A stretch of 64,000 nucleotides of DNA from Campylobacter porcelli (GCF_002139855.1 NZ_CP018789.1:744001-808000); one strand, 5' to 3'; shown: positions 35,539-46,389, counted from the first letter of the stretch. Numbers and translations: made by a program. Notes: generated by a model not told the origin, from the letters alone.

Positions 35539-37182
35539 TTAACCCTTAAGTACGATATCTGGGATAATTCCTTGCATAAAGAATGCGATGATTAAAGTCC
35601 AAATACCAATTAAGATAATGAAAGCAACTGAGTATTTAAGTGTGAATTTAAATAGCTCACTCTCACGACCTACTAAACCAACAGCAGCGCACGCTATAGC
35701 GATACTTTGTGGGCTTATCATCTTACCTACGACACCACCAACAGAGTTAGCTGCTAAAAATAGTGCTTCGCCAACACCAAGCTCTCTAGCACTAACTTGT
35801 TGAAGTGGGCCAAATAGAAGATTTGAGCTTGTATCCGAACCTGTTAAGAATACGCCTATCTAGCCAATCACAGGGCTAAAGAAGGCAAAAGCATCGCCAG
35901 TTTGAGCAAAGGCAAGACCTAGAGTTGTACTCATAGCAGCGTTTTTAGCGATAAAGGCAAATGATACAACAAGACCGATTGTAATACAAGGAATCGCCAT
36001 CTCTTTTAGTGTATCCCAGAAGCAATCTGCGGCATCGTTGGCTTTGATTTTTAAAAACCAAATTGATAAGAAAGCAGCTAGTAATATAGCGGTGCCAGCT
36101 TGAAGGCCTACAAAGCTGATATTTAAATTTAACCCAATAGCCTTACCAGTAGCATCAACTATGCTTGTGCCTACATTGTTAGCAGCTAGAGTTACAACTG
36201 TGTAATCAAATATTCCGCCTTTAGCAAATAGCGCTTTAAACCATGGTTGAGTCCATAGAATTATACAAGCGATTAATAGGATAAATGGTAGCCAAGCTTT
36301 GAATATTTGGCCGTTACTAAGTTCGGTTTTGCTTGTAAAGTCTGTTTGGTCATCAAGTCTAAATATATTAGATGGTTTCCAAATTTTCAAAAATGCAGTA
36401 GTACAAATAAGGGATACAACAGCAGAAACAATATCAGGAAGCTCGGCACCAAGGTAGTTTGAGCTGATAAATTGTGTAGCAGTAAAGCTAATTGCAGCTA
36501 CTAAAATTGCAGGAAATGTCTCTTTAACACCTTTAAATCCATCCATTAAAAATACAATGAAAAATGGAACAGTAAGGCTAAGTGGAACTAGCATTCTACC
36601 AACCATCGCTGAGACTTCATATTGTTCTACACCAACCAAATTCGCCATCGCAATAATAGGAATACCCACAGCACCAAAGGCAACAGGAGCAGTATTAGCT
36701 ATCAGACACAATCCAGCAGCATATAAAGGCTTAAGTCCAAGACCAACTAAAAGCGCAGCAGTGATAGCAACTGGGCCACCAAAACCGATAGCACCTTCTA
36801 AGAATGAACCAAAACAAAATCCAATTAAGATAACTTGAATTCTGTGGTCTGGAGTGATGCTAATAACGCTTTGTTTGATAACTTCAAATGAGCCAGATTT
36901 AACTGAAAGTTTGTATAAGAATATCGCAGCGATGATGATCCAAGCGATCGGCCACATACCTTGTGCGAAGCCTTGAACGAAGCTAGCACCGATGAGAGAA
37001 AAAGGCATATCATATACAAATAACGCCAAAACAGAAGCCAAAATAACTGTTAAAAAAGCAGCCATATAGCCTTTTAGCTTAAAAACTAAAAGCGAAACCA
37101 AAAAACATAAAATTGGCAAAAACGCCACCAACGCACTTAGCCATATATTGCCAAGTGGATCATATATCTGTGTCCATTGCAT
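35539..37182 (-). pseudogene. lctP: L-lactate permease interrupted by an in-frame amber codon
   Basis: The frame from ATG 37182 to the stop at 35539 would encode 547 residues, the normal LctP/LldP length with about 12-14 membrane spans. It contains one internal TAG at 35862-35860, after residue 440. On both sides the sequence is intact and in the same frame: FFSPVIG before, and [17 protein letters not shown] after. In E. coli LldP the residue at this spot is Trp ([17 protein letters not shown]), so a single TGG to TAG change explains it. The truncated product lacks the last 106 residues, including the conserved GSDTSS segment and last spans. Everything else, including the AGGAG site, looks normal and lutABC follow after 5 bases. 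Could also be a sequencing error. Confidence 0.85.
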
Positions 37183-37342
37183 ATAGACTCCTATCGATAA
37201 AAATTTTGTGAAATTTAATTTTAGCGTAAATTATTATTAAATTTAAGATAAATTATAAAAATTGTTTAAAAAAATCGTTTGAGTGTGTATAATCGTAACA
37301 TTATAATTAAATTTATTTATAAATTTCAGTTTGATAGAGTAT

Positions 37343-37364
37343 CTCCGCCCAGAGTAGGGCAGAG
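37343..37364 (-). terminator. possible hairpin after htpG
   Basis: Imperfect inverted repeat CTC-x-GCCC / GGGC-x-GAG with one mismatch and a 6-base loop, just downstream of the htpG stop. No T run follows on the minus strand, so termination is uncertain. Confidence 0.35.
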
Positions 37365-37369
37365 TAAAT

Positions 37370-39217
37370 TTATAGAGCTTTGGATATAATTTTAGCAAGT
37401 TTAGAGCTAAATTCGCTTGGATTTTCTATGCTCATACCTTCGCTGATTTTAGCCATATTTAGGATTAGTATAGCAACATCGTTTATCATCAATTCGTTAT
37501 TAGCTAATTTGGTGATGATTTCGTGATTTGGATTGATCTCTAAGATTGGCTTGATTTTTGGTGCTTCTTGACCCATCTGTTTTAATAAAGTTTGCATAGC
37601 ATAATCTGGGTCGTTTTTGTCATAGATTAGGCACGCTACGGAGTCGCTTAGGCGATTTGATATTTTGACATCTTTGACTTCATCTTTTAAGATCTCTTTT
37701 ATTTTGCTTATTAGGGCGTTTGTTTCATCACTAGTTGAAATTTCACTGCTAGTTATCTCGCTATCTATATCAGAGCTATTTATGCTCTTAAATGGCGTGG
37801 AGTCATACTCATTTACCATAGGCAAGACTATTGTATCTATCTCTTCATCACAGATTAGAACATTTATCCCTTTGGATTTAAATCCTTCTAGAAGTGGTGA
37901 GTTTCGTAGCATACTCTCATTTTGGCCGCTGATATAATATATCGATTTTTGATCTTCTTTCATTGCGGCTTTATACTCTTTTAGCGTGATTGGCTTGTCG
38001 TTTAGAGTGGATTTAAATAGGCATAAATTTAAGATATTATCTTTATTAGCATTAAATCCATATAGGCCCTCTTTGATAACATTACCAAAAAGAGAGTAGA
38101 GCTTGGAGTATTTTTCTTTATCGTTATTTAGTAGTTTTTCTAATTCGCTTAAGATTTTTTTGACGCTTTGGTCTTTGACTGCGGTTAGAATTTTATTCTC
38201 TTGTAAGATTTCACGGCTTACATTTAATGGGATATCTTCTACATCCATAACCCCACGCACAAATCTAAGATATGGTGGTAGAAGCTCTTTAGCGTCATCA
38301 GTGATAAATACACGCTTAACATAGAGTTTTACACCGCTTTGATAATCTACTCTAAATAGATCAAATGGTTGAGTTGATGGGATATAAAATAGGGTAGAAT
38401 ACTCTATTTTGCCCTCTGCTTTTGTATGGATATGCAGTAGTGGATCGCTACTATCGTGGCTTATTTGCTTATAAAAGTCATTGTAATCGCTATCTTTTAA
38501 AGTAGATTTACTCATTCTCCATAGGGCGCTTGCTTTGTTGATTTGAGAGTTTTTGCTCTCATAATGGCCCTCTTTGTTCTCATCTTGTGGGGCTATCCAC
38601 TCATCTCTATCCATATAGATAGGATATGGAATGTGATTTGAGTATTTTGTAATGATATTTTCTATTCTAAAACTATCTGTAAATTCATCATCATTAAGGT
38701 ATAGAGTGATCTGTGTGCCGTGGCTATCTAGCGTGGATTTTGAAATTTCATATCCATTTGTATCGCTACTCCATTTATATGCATCGCTACTTAGGGCTTT
38801 GCGACTGATAACTTCTATTTTGTTAGCTACCATAAATGCTGAGTAAAATCCAACCCCAAATTGACCTATTAAAGAGCTATCTTTTTTCGCATCTCCGCTC
38901 ATGGATTCTATGAAGCCTTTAGTTCCGCTCCTTGCGATAGTGCCTAGATTGTTGATTAGGTCATCTTCATCCATACCTATACCATTATCTGTAATTATTA
39001 AGGTCTTACTCTCTTTATCTAGTTTAATATCGATTCTAGGGCTATACTCAAGCGATTTATACTCATCATTAGTTAGGCTTAGATAGTTTAGCTTATCTAA
39101 TGCATCGCTTGCATTTGAGATTAACTCTCTTAAGAATATCTCTTTATTAGAGTAGAGTGAGTGGATCATTAAATTTAAAAGATCGCTCACTTGTGTTTGA
39201 AATTGATGTTTTTGCAT
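37370..39217 (-). CDS. htpG: chaperone HtpG (Hsp90)
   Basis: ATP-dependent chaperone. The 615-residue protein has the Hsp90 N-terminal ATP site: [13 protein letters not shown] (about 32-44), TDNGIGMD (about 75-82), [12 protein letters not shown] (about 117-128), plus the middle-domain [19 protein letters not shown] (about 315-333) with the catalytic arginine. Full length for bacterial HtpG. The start follows AAGGAGA. Single-gene unit with its own promoter. Confidence 0.97.
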   Translation of the reverse strand: MQKHQFQTQVSDLLNLMIHSLYSNKEIFLRELISNASDALDKLNYLSLTNDEYKSLEYSPRIDIKLDKESKTLIITDNGIGMDEDDLINNLGTIARSGTKGFIESMSGDAKKDSSLIGQFGVGFYSAFMVANKIEVISRKALSSDAYKWSSDTNGYEISKSTLDSHGTQITLYLNDDEFTDSFRIENIITKYSNHIPYPIYMDRDEWIAPQDENKEGHYESKNSQINKASALWRMSKSTLKDSDYNDFYKQISHDSSDPLLHIHTKAEGKIEYSTLFYIPSTQPFDLFRVDYQSGVKLYVKRVFITDDAKELLPPYLRFVRGVMDVEDIPLNVSREILQENKILTAVKDQSVKKILSELEKLLNNDKEKYSKLYSLFGNVIKEGLYGFNANKDNILNLCLFKSTLNDKPITLKEYKAAMKEDQKSIYYISGQNESMLRNSPLLEGFKSKGINVLICDEEIDTIVLPMVNEYDSTPFKSINSSDIDSEITSSEISTSDETNALISKIKEILKDEVKDVKISNRLSDSVACLIYDKNDPDYAMQTLLKQMGQEAPKIKPILEINPNHEIITKLANNELMINDVAILILNMAKISEGMSIENPSEFSSKLAKIISKAL

Positions 39218-39241
39218 ATATTCTCCTTTTGATTTATCAAT

Positions 39242-39247
39242 ATTATA
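39242..39247 (-). promoter_or_regulatory. -10 box for htpG
   Basis: Minus-strand TATAAT 24 bases upstream of the htpG ATG, in the short space behind the AsmA-like gene. I saw no obvious CIRCE or HspR inverted repeat around it. Confidence 0.55.
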
Positions 39248-39268
39248 ACTAACTAAATTTAACCAACA

Positions 39269-41794
39269 CTACTCAAATATCACAAAGGGCAGGGTTAGTG
39301 TATTTTTAATTATATTAAATGGGGTTTTTAAGACATCATTTATCACTTGAGTTTGAATATCTGGCTCATCTATTGTCCCTTTTATGGCGATGATGGTTGA
39401 TATGCTTTTATCTTTGCCTAATAATATGTGATTAACCAAAGGTATCTTATCTATTATGGTACTAGCGTCTTTTAGGAGTTTTAACTCCAAGGTTATATCT
39501 AGGCTATTATCTTTTAAATTTATACTCCCGCTACCTACTATATCTGCACTTGCTCCTTCTATATCTATGGCGTGTATGGTAAGATTATCATCAACTCTTT
39601 GAATTCTTATATTTCCATTTTTAACACTAAAACCTTTGGTATTAAAATCAGGAACTTTAAATATAAGCAAAGATGGAACGGAATTTAAGAAAGTTAAGAG
39701 CTGTTGGTAGATTATATAATCTTTTAAATATGTGTTTTGTAGCTCTAAATCAGCCTTAAAATTTTTACTACTTTTGCCTATTAGTTTAATCCCAAATATA
39801 CCTTCACTAAAGCTATTAAAGTCTAAAATATCATTTACGGTTTGAGCTGATATGCCATTTCCCCTTGCTTTTAATATATCTTTCCCTTCAGTTAAAGATA
39901 TATATCCCCCATCAAATTCCCCGTCAAATCTAAACTCATCTTTTTTCTTGCTACCGCTAAAATGCTCAAATAAAACGCTTTTATTAATATCAGTAGCATT
40001 TATGGCTGTATTATTAGCTATGAAATTTATATTGGTATCTAAGCTACTTTTTGCCGCTTTTGAATCTATGGAAATTTTAGCTGAGTTTAAAAATAGATTG
40101 ATCTCATCATTTATAATGGTTGCATTTATCACTCCACTATCGCTTTTAATATCTATAACATCGCTAATTTGTATGGTGAAGTTATCCTTAGTGTAGCTCT
40201 CATCTTTTTTATTTATGATTGGTAAATTAAAATTTACATCACTTGCCCTAGCTGTAATATTGCTAAAATCATCAGTTATGATTGATATATTGGCTTTGGT
40301 TATGTTTAGGTCATTTATCAGCTTAGAATATGGCTTAAGCGGGGAAATGCTAGGGATATCTATTTTTATTGGCTGATTTAAATTTATACTATAGCCTAGG
40401 GCTTTTGAGCTAATTATAGTATCGCTAGCAAATTCTAAAGTGATATTATCATCTAAATCTTTAATATCAAGTAGATTTGGAATTTTCAGTGAGTTAAATT
40501 TGGTATTAAATTGCGCTACTTTGCTACTAGCATCTATCAAAGCAGTGAAATTAGAATCAAAAATATCATTTTGTATATGTGCGTCTTGGATTGTGATTTT
40601 ATTATCTTTTAGAATTATTTTGGCGTGTTTGGAGCTAAATTTAGCCCCTGCTATATCTATAACGCTATCATCTAGTATAAACTCCCCATCAGCTTTAAGA
40701 TTTGAGCTATTAAGGTTTATATCAAGACGCAATTTAGTATCAAGAGATCCGCTATTTTGTAATATTGGAATTCCTATATCATAGGCTTTTAGTATATCGT
40801 TGATACTACTATTATATAGAGATTTTGTGCTAATATCTAAGATTAAATTTGAGTTTTTATCTAGATTGTTTATACTAAGTCCTATATCGGCTATTTGGTC
40901 TTGATAAACTGGCTCTTTGATATCAAATATCAAATTTGAGTTTTCAAATGTGATTATAACAGAGTTAGCAGTTGCCGCTGGGAGATTTGGGTGGAATTTG
41001 ACAACTGGCATATTAGCACTTGCTTTGCCATATATTTTAGAAATAAGTGGGTCATTACTCTTAAGATTAAACTCTCCACGCAAAATCTCAAGCCTATAAT
41101 CACTAGCAATGATATATCCATAAATCCAATTTTTAACCTCGCTATCTAGGCTTATTGCACCAGCTAAAGCGTCCATAAATTGAGCTATGGTTGGTGCTTT
41201 TACATTTGAAATTTCATAGCTTAAAATATCTTTATCTATATTTAAATTTATATCCCCATTTAGCTCATATGAGTTAAATTTGCCATTAAAACTATGCTTA
41301 TCATCATAGAAATTTAGCCTTAAATATCCGCTAATTGTGGTATTAAAATCCTTAATATTTATCTCATTTATGGCTAAATTTAGATTATTATTTTGCCTAG
41401 CTAAATGTGCGTTTATATAGATTTTTTTGCTATCAAGATTAAATTTATTATCTGTATAGATGAAGTATGATTTTTGCTTACCAATTGATATGTTTTCTAG
41501 CTCTATTTTATCAAATAGCATATCAATCCATTTAGCATAATGTATAATCTGAAGTGATGATTTTTGGCTATTTTGCTTATCATCAGATGGGAAAATATCT
41601 ATATTTTTTGCTCTTAGTGTAATTTTGTTATCTAATTTTATATATAATTGCGAAATTTTAAATCGGTTAAAATCCAAAGATTCTATTTTAATTCCGATTT
41701 TTAACCATATAAAAAGGGCAAAGATGGCTATAATTAGCGTTAAAAACAGCATTAAAAGGCGATTTTTAAATATAATATGTGAAATTTTATTCAT
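39269..41794 (-). CDS. AsmA-like/DUF3971 envelope protein
   Basis: Large 841-residue protein with a single N-terminal membrane anchor (about 13-32, LMLFLTLIIAIFALFIWLKI) and a long beta-strand-rich periplasmic domain. The C-terminal part (about 660-841) shows the AsmA-type pattern: NLTIHAIDIEGASADIVGSGSI-like strands, then IIAIKGTIDEPDIQTQVINDVLKTPFNIIKNTL. AsmA/YhdP proteins are bridge-like lipid carriers between inner and outer membrane; I infer that role from family resemblance. Start ATG 41794 follows AGGA at good distance, and lies inside the 5' end of mltG on the other strand. Confidence 0.75.
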   Translation of the reverse strand: MNKISHIIFKNRLLMLFLTLIIAIFALFIWLKIGIKIESLDFNRFKISQLYIKLDNKITLRAKNIDIFPSDDKQNSQKSSLQIIHYAKWIDMLFDKIELENISIGKQKSYFIYTDNKFNLDSKKIYINAHLARQNNNLNLAINEINIKDFNTTISGYLRLNFYDDKHSFNGKFNSYELNGDINLNIDKDILSYEISNVKAPTIAQFMDALAGAISLDSEVKNWIYGYIIASDYRLEILRGEFNLKSNDPLISKIYGKASANMPVVKFHPNLPAATANSVIITFENSNLIFDIKEPVYQDQIADIGLSINNLDKNSNLILDISTKSLYNSSINDILKAYDIGIPILQNSGSLDTKLRLDINLNSSNLKADGEFILDDSVIDIAGAKFSSKHAKIILKDNKITIQDAHIQNDIFDSNFTALIDASSKVAQFNTKFNSLKIPNLLDIKDLDDNITLEFASDTIISSKALGYSINLNQPIKIDIPSISPLKPYSKLINDLNITKANISIITDDFSNITARASDVNFNLPIINKKDESYTKDNFTIQISDVIDIKSDSGVINATIINDEINLFLNSAKISIDSKAAKSSLDTNINFIANNTAINATDINKSVLFEHFSGSKKKDEFRFDGEFDGGYISLTEGKDILKARGNGISAQTVNDILDFNSFSEGIFGIKLIGKSSKNFKADLELQNTYLKDYIIYQQLLTFLNSVPSLLIFKVPDFNTKGFSVKNGNIRIQRVDDNLTIHAIDIEGASADIVGSGSINLKDNSLDITLELKLLKDASTIIDKIPLVNHILLGKDKSISTIIAIKGTIDEPDIQTQVINDVLKTPFNIIKNTLTLPFVIFE

Positions 41795-42695
41795 ATTTTT
41801 CCTAACGATTTTCGCATCACTATCCCAAACAATGAATACAAGTAAGGTCGTATATTTGCCACAAGGAAGCGTAGGTGAAATTATATCCTATTTAGCTAAA
41901 CTAAATTTTAAGGTTGATGGATTTGATAAATACATTTTGGTTTTAATGGGATTTCCGCAATCTGGCTGGATAGATATCGGTAAGACCACTCTTAGCAAAT
42001 TTGACTTTTTATACAAGCTTACTACAGCTAAGGCTGCTATGAGAGATATTACTTTAATTCCTGGAGAGACTACGGCATATTTTTTCTATGATATTTCTAA
42101 GAAATTTGGCTTAAATTATGATGAATTAATGAGGAATTATCTAGCAAATTCGCCAATTAAAGAGGGGTTTTTAGTCCCTGAAACATATAAAATTCCAGTT
42201 GGAATTAGCGAGGCTCATCTAGTTTATTACCTTATAAATATCTCAAAAAAACAGCACGAAAACCTAAGCAAAAAGATATTTGGGCAGTGGGATGAGAGGC
42301 GGTGGTATGAGTTTATAACCATAGCATCAGTAGTGCAAAAAGAGGCCGCAAATAAAGATGAAATGCCTATTGTAGCCTCAGTTATATATAATAGGTTAAA
42401 AATCGGAATGAAACTACAGATGGACGGGACGCTAAATTATGATCTACACTCTCACGAGAAGATAACACCACAAAGAATAGCTAATGACAACTCAAGATAT
42501 AATACCTATAAATATGCTGGTCTTCCGCCAAATGCGGTTTGTAATGTCAGCTTTGATGCGATTAAGGCAGCAATTTTTCCTAAAAAGACAAATTATCTAT
42601 ATTTCGTAAGAGATAAGAGCACAGGAGCTCATATATTTAGCTCTACTTATGAAGCCCATATAAGAGCAATTAATCGCTCAAATAAGGCTAAGTAA
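41724..42695 (+). CDS. mltG: endolytic murein transglycosylase MltG
   Basis: MltG (YceG) cuts nascent glycan strands and terminates peptidoglycan elongation. I choose ATG 41724 (AAGGG five bases upstream), giving 323 residues with a membrane anchor at about 15-35 (NIICEILFIFFLTIFASL), LysM-like KVVYLPQGSVGEIISYL, and the catalytic YceG domain with the active-site glutamate in ASVVQKEAANKDEMPIVASVIYNRL-type region (about 203-225) and LQMDGTLNY. This start overlaps the first 71 bases of the AsmA-like gene on the opposite strand, so the two 5' ends interlock. The next gene starts immediately after the stop. Confidence 0.87.
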   Translation: MAIISVKNSIKRRFLNIICEILFIFFLTIFASLSQTMNTSKVVYLPQGSVGEIISYLAKLNFKVDGFDKYILVLMGFPQSGWIDIGKTTLSKFDFLYKLTTAKAAMRDITLIPGETTAYFFYDISKKFGLNYDELMRNYLANSPIKEGFLVPETYKIPVGISEAHLVYYLINISKKQHENLSKKIFGQWDERRWYEFITIASVVQKEAANKDEMPIVASVIYNRLKIGMKLQMDGTLNYDLHSHEKITPQRIANDNSRYNTYKYAGLPPNAVCNVSFDAIKAAIFPKKTNYLYFVRDKSTGAHIFSSTYEAHIRAINRSNKAK

Positions 42696-44723
42696 ATGCC
42701 ACTTTCAAAGCTAAATAAAGAGCAGTATAGAGCCGCTACAGCACCTATGGGGCATAATCTCATTATAGCAAGTGCAGGAACTGGCAAAACTAGCACAATA
42801 GTAGCTAGGATAGCTCACCTTCTAAATTCAGGCATAAAAGCTAATAAAATTTTATTATTAACATTTACCAATAAAGCCGCTAGCGAGATGATAGAGAGAT
42901 TGGAGCGTTATTTTGATAGCTCCACAATATCGCAAATCACAGCTGGGACATTTCATTCAGTTTCAAATTTACTCCTAAAAACTCTTGATAAAGGGGTGAT
43001 CTTAAAGCAGCCTAGTGAGCTAAAGACGCTATTAAAGAGCATTACAGATAGAAGGCAATTCCACAGAATTAGCGATATTAAGGGCTATAGCGGGGCGTAT
43101 TTGTATGATATATACTCTTTGTTTTGTAATAGCTGTGTTAATGATGAGAGCTTTGTAGATTGGTTTAGCTTAAACTACCCAGATCAGGCCGAATTTGCTG
43201 AAATTTACGATGATATTTTGCGTGAGTTTGAAGAGACTAAGGCAAATTTTAATTATGCTGATTTTAACGATCTATTAATCAAGATGAAAAATGAGCTAAA
43301 AAAGGGGGCTAGAATTTATTTTGATGAAATTTTAGTTGATGAGTATCAAGATACAAATTCCCTTCAAGGCTCATTAATAGATGCTTTTAATACTAAAAGT
43401 CTATTTTGTGTAGGGGATTTTGACCAAAGCATTTACGCTTTTAATGGGGCAAATATAGGGATTATTGGTAGCTTTAAAGATAGATATTTAGATTCTAATA
43501 TGTTTTCTTTGAATATAAATTACCGCTCAAGTGCTAAAATCCTAGCCTTAGCAAATAGGGTAATTTCTAACAACCCACGCCTATATCCAAAATCCCTTAA
43601 AGTAGGGCGTCAAGGGGAGTTCAAACCCCCAATTTTGCTTACTTATGATGAGCTTTTTATCCAGTATAGCTCTGTAGCACAGCTAATCTCAGATAGCAGA
43701 TATAATAAAAATGATATCGCCATAATCTTTCGTAATAACTCAAGTGCAGATGGCTTAGAGATAGCATTAAAAGAGCTTGGCATAAGCTGTAAAAGAAAGG
43801 GCGGGATTAGCTTTTTTGAGTCTCGTGAGATAAAAGCACTCATTGATCTAGTGGCAATTTTGGTAAATCCTAGGGATATTATGGCATTTATCCATATATT
43901 AGAGTATGCTAAGGGTGTGGGTAATGCTCACGCTAAAGAGCTTTTTGACATTATAAGCTCAGCAGGTCATGGAAGCATAATAAAAGGTCTTAGAAATCCA
44001 GATAAAAATAGTGTAAAACTCTCTACTAAAAAGCACAATTACCAGCTTGGATTGTTTGATGATTTTAGTGAATTTATACCTTCAAATAGATTTTGTGATC
44101 TTGGATTTGATGATGAATTTATGGCATCTCCTATTTTAAATTACTCAAATTTAAATCAAAATGGTGCAATATTTTTATATGAGCTTAGAAATTTAATCCT
44201 TAATCTAGATAAAAATAGTAGCTCAAATGAGATTATAAACACGATAATAAAATCTAAAATTTACAATATAATAGTTGATATTTTAGCAACCAAAAGAGCA
44301 ACGCTAAAAAGTGGTAATATAGATAATGAGCTAAAACATAACGCAATGGAGCGTATAATATCAAAGGCTAATGTGCTTTTAGAGATTAGCAACCGCCATA
44401 ATAATATTGATAATTTTTATAATTTTCTAACCTTAGGCAAGAGCGAAATGAGCCAAGGCGAAGGGGTAAATTTACTTACTATTCATGCTAGTAAGGGGCT
44501 TGAGTTTAATCTTGTTTTTGTGGTGGATTTAGCTCAAGGTAGATTTCCAAATTCAAAATTAATGAGTGATATAGAAGAGGAAAGAAGGCTATTTTATGTA
44601 GCTGTTACAAGGGCAAAAGATGAATTAGTGCTAAGCTATGCTAAGTATGATAAGATAAGAAAAGTTCAGTATCAACCAAGCTGCTTTTTAGTCGAAGCTG
44701 GTATGGCAAAGCCATCGATTTAA
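42696..44723 (+). CDS. UvrD/Rep-family ATP-dependent DNA helicase
   Basis: Superfamily 1A 3'-5' helicase of 675 residues. Motifs in order: Walker A ASAGTGKTSTIVARI (about 25-39), LTFTNKAASEM (about 55-65), LVDEYQDTN (about 212-220, motif II), GDFDQSIYAFNGA (about 239-251, motif III), NYRSSAKILALAN (about 271-283, motif IV), TIHASKGLEFNLVFV (about 588-602, motif V) and RLFYVAVTRAKDEL (about 627-640, motif VI). All are intact. It could be UvrD, Rep or PcrA-like; the epsilonproteobacterial paralogues are hard to separate by eye, so I leave out a symbol. Confidence 0.9.
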   Translation: MPLSKLNKEQYRAATAPMGHNLIIASAGTGKTSTIVARIAHLLNSGIKANKILLLTFTNKAASEMIERLERYFDSSTISQITAGTFHSVSNLLLKTLDKGVILKQPSELKTLLKSITDRRQFHRISDIKGYSGAYLYDIYSLFCNSCVNDESFVDWFSLNYPDQAEFAEIYDDILREFEETKANFNYADFNDLLIKMKNELKKGARIYFDEILVDEYQDTNSLQGSLIDAFNTKSLFCVGDFDQSIYAFNGANIGIIGSFKDRYLDSNMFSLNINYRSSAKILALANRVISNNPRLYPKSLKVGRQGEFKPPILLTYDELFIQYSSVAQLISDSRYNKNDIAIIFRNNSSADGLEIALKELGISCKRKGGISFFESREIKALIDLVAILVNPRDIMAFIHILEYAKGVGNAHAKELFDIISSAGHGSIIKGLRNPDKNSVKLSTKKHNYQLGLFDDFSEFIPSNRFCDLGFDDEFMASPILNYSNLNQNGAIFLYELRNLILNLDKNSSSNEIINTIIKSKIYNIIVDILATKRATLKSGNIDNELKHNAMERIISKANVLLEISNRHNNIDNFYNFLTLGKSEMSQGEGVNLLTIHASKGLEFNLVFVVDLAQGRFPNSKLMSDIEEERRLFYVAVTRAKDELVLSYAKYDKIRKVQYQPSCFLVEAGMAKPSI

Positions 44724-44790
44724 ATATTAAATTTGGCTTAAAATAAATTTCTACTATTAATATTATAAGAGAAATTATAGAAATTTTGCT

Positions 44791-44796
44791 TATAAT
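44791..44796 (+). promoter_or_regulatory. -10 box for the CoA-transferase gene
   Basis: TATAAT 28 bases upstream of the ATG at 44825, with AAAGGAT as ribosome site between them. Confidence 0.65.
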
Positions 44797-44824
44797 CAAG
44801 TCAAATTTTAATTAAAGGATAAAA

Positions 44825-46354
44825 ATGATTGACAATACTATAAATGATACTAGTCGTATCAAAGATGCTAGATATTTATCTAAGGTTATCAAAGCTGATG
44901 AAGCAGCAGCCCTTATCCCGCATAAATCTCAAATCGGATTTAGCGGATTTGTCGGTGCTGGAAGTCCTTTGTATGTTCCAATTGCAATTGCCAATAGAGC
45001 GCAAAAATTACATGCCGCTGGAAATGAGTATAAAATTAGTATATATTCAGGTGCTAGCACTGATGTGGATTTAGATGGTATTTTGGCTAAGGCTAATTGT
45101 GTTGAGTTTAGAACTCCATTTAATACAGACCCAAGTATGAGAGGTCGCATTAACTCAGGTGAGACTAGGTATCTTGATGTGCATTTATCATCTCTTGCGT
45201 GGCAAGTGGAGTGTGGATATTTTGGTGATATGGATTTTGCAGTTATTGAAATTTCAGGCATTACAGAAGATGGTAAATTAATCCCTACTACATCAGTAGG
45301 CAATAACCAAGCTTGGCTAAACGCTGCTAAAAAGGTTATATTAGAGCTAAATATCAATCAGCCAAAAGAGCTTGAGGGCTTCCATGATATTTATGTCCAA
45401 GCAAAGCCGCCATTTCGTGAGCCAATCCCGCTTAAAACTGCTAGAGATCGCATAGGAACTCCATATATGAGCGTGGATTTTGATAAGGTTGTAGCTGTGG
45501 TATTAAGCTCTACTGATGATAGGCTAAATAGCTTTACTCCGCTTGATGAAGTATCAATAGCAATTGGGGATAATGTAGCTAAATTTTTTGCTGCTGAAGA
45601 GGCGGCTGGTAGATTACCAAAAGGCAAATTATTGCCACTTCAAAGCGGTATTGGCAATGTAGCTAATGCTGTTTTAGCTGCTCTTAGCAAGGCTGGATAT
45701 AAAGGGCTTGAGTGCTACTCAGAAGTTATCCAAGATGGTATGCTAGATCTTGTAAAAGACGGCACCGTTGATCTAGCCTCAGCTTCAGCTCTCTCACTTA
45801 GCCCAACTGCGGTAGAGGAATTTAGAAAAAATGTTGATTTCTATAAAGAGCATATAATTCTTCGCCCACAAGAGATATCAAATAGCCCAGAATTAGTAAG
45901 ACGCCTTGGAGTTGTAGCTATGAATGGTATGCTAGAAGCTGATATATATGGCAATATCAACTCAACAAATGTTATGGGAACGCAGATGATGAATGGAATT
46001 GGCGGTAGTGGCGACTTTGCTAGAAATGGCTATCTATCTCTATTCTTAACCCCTTCAGTAGCAAAGGGTGGAGCAATATCTGCAATCGTGCCATTTGTAA
46101 GCCATATTGATCACACTGAGCATGATACTATGGTGGTTGTAACTGAGTATGGATATGCTGATTTAAGAGGTTGTAGTCCAAGACAGAGAGCGCAAAAGAT
46201 GATAGCTATAGCTCATCCAGATTATAGAGATATGCTACAAGACTACTTCGATAGAGCGTGCGCTCAGCCAAAGCCAGGTCATACTCCACATATTTTAAGC
46301 GAAGCTTTAAGCTGGCATGATAGATTTAATAAAACAGGTAGTATGAAAAAGTAG
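44825..46354 (+). CDS. acetyl-CoA hydrolase / CoA transferase family protein
   Basis: The 509-residue protein belongs to the Cat1/AarC class: either succinyl-CoA:acetate CoA-transferase or acetyl-CoA hydrolase. Features are GFVGAGSPLYVPIAIANRA near residues 40-58, PLQSGIGNVANAVLAAL (about 271-287), and the catalytic glutamate in CYSEVIQDGMLDLV (about 298-311), followed by MNGIGGSGDFARNGYL (about 390-405). In microaerophiles such an enzyme can complete an acetate-linked TCA branch. A single gene with its own promoter and downstream hairpins. Substrate pair not determinable from sequence. Confidence 0.88.
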   Translation: MIDNTINDTSRIKDARYLSKVIKADEAAALIPHKSQIGFSGFVGAGSPLYVPIAIANRAQKLHAAGNEYKISIYSGASTDVDLDGILAKANCVEFRTPFNTDPSMRGRINSGETRYLDVHLSSLAWQVECGYFGDMDFAVIEISGITEDGKLIPTTSVGNNQAWLNAAKKVILELNINQPKELEGFHDIYVQAKPPFREPIPLKTARDRIGTPYMSVDFDKVVAVVLSSTDDRLNSFTPLDEVSIAIGDNVAKFFAAEEAAGRLPKGKLLPLQSGIGNVANAVLAALSKAGYKGLECYSEVIQDGMLDLVKDGTVDLASASALSLSPTAVEEFRKNVDFYKEHIILRPQEISNSPELVRRLGVVAMNGMLEADIYGNINSTNVMGTQMMNGIGGSGDFARNGYLSLFLTPSVAKGGAISAIVPFVSHIDHTEHDTMVVVTEYGYADLRGCSPRQRAQKMIAIAHPDYRDMLQDYFDRACAQPKPGHTPHILSEALSWHDRFNKTGSMKK

Positions 46355-46367
46355 ATTAATATTTTTA

Positions 46368-46389
46368 GAGTTACCATTTTTGGTAACTC
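46368..46389. terminator. hairpin downstream of CoA-transferase gene
   Basis: Perfect 8-base-pair stem GAGTTACC/GGTAACTC with a 6-base T-rich loop, 13 bases after the stop codon. It is immediately followed by a second, larger hairpin rather than by a T run. Confidence 0.55.

Noticed and set aside
40440-40784. Open frames on the plus strand within the AsmA-like gene
   Set aside because: They are antisense shadows; hydrophobic Leu/Ile/Ser-rich composition is what the opposite strand of Asp/Asn/Lys-rich coding gives, and the minus-strand gene is continuous.
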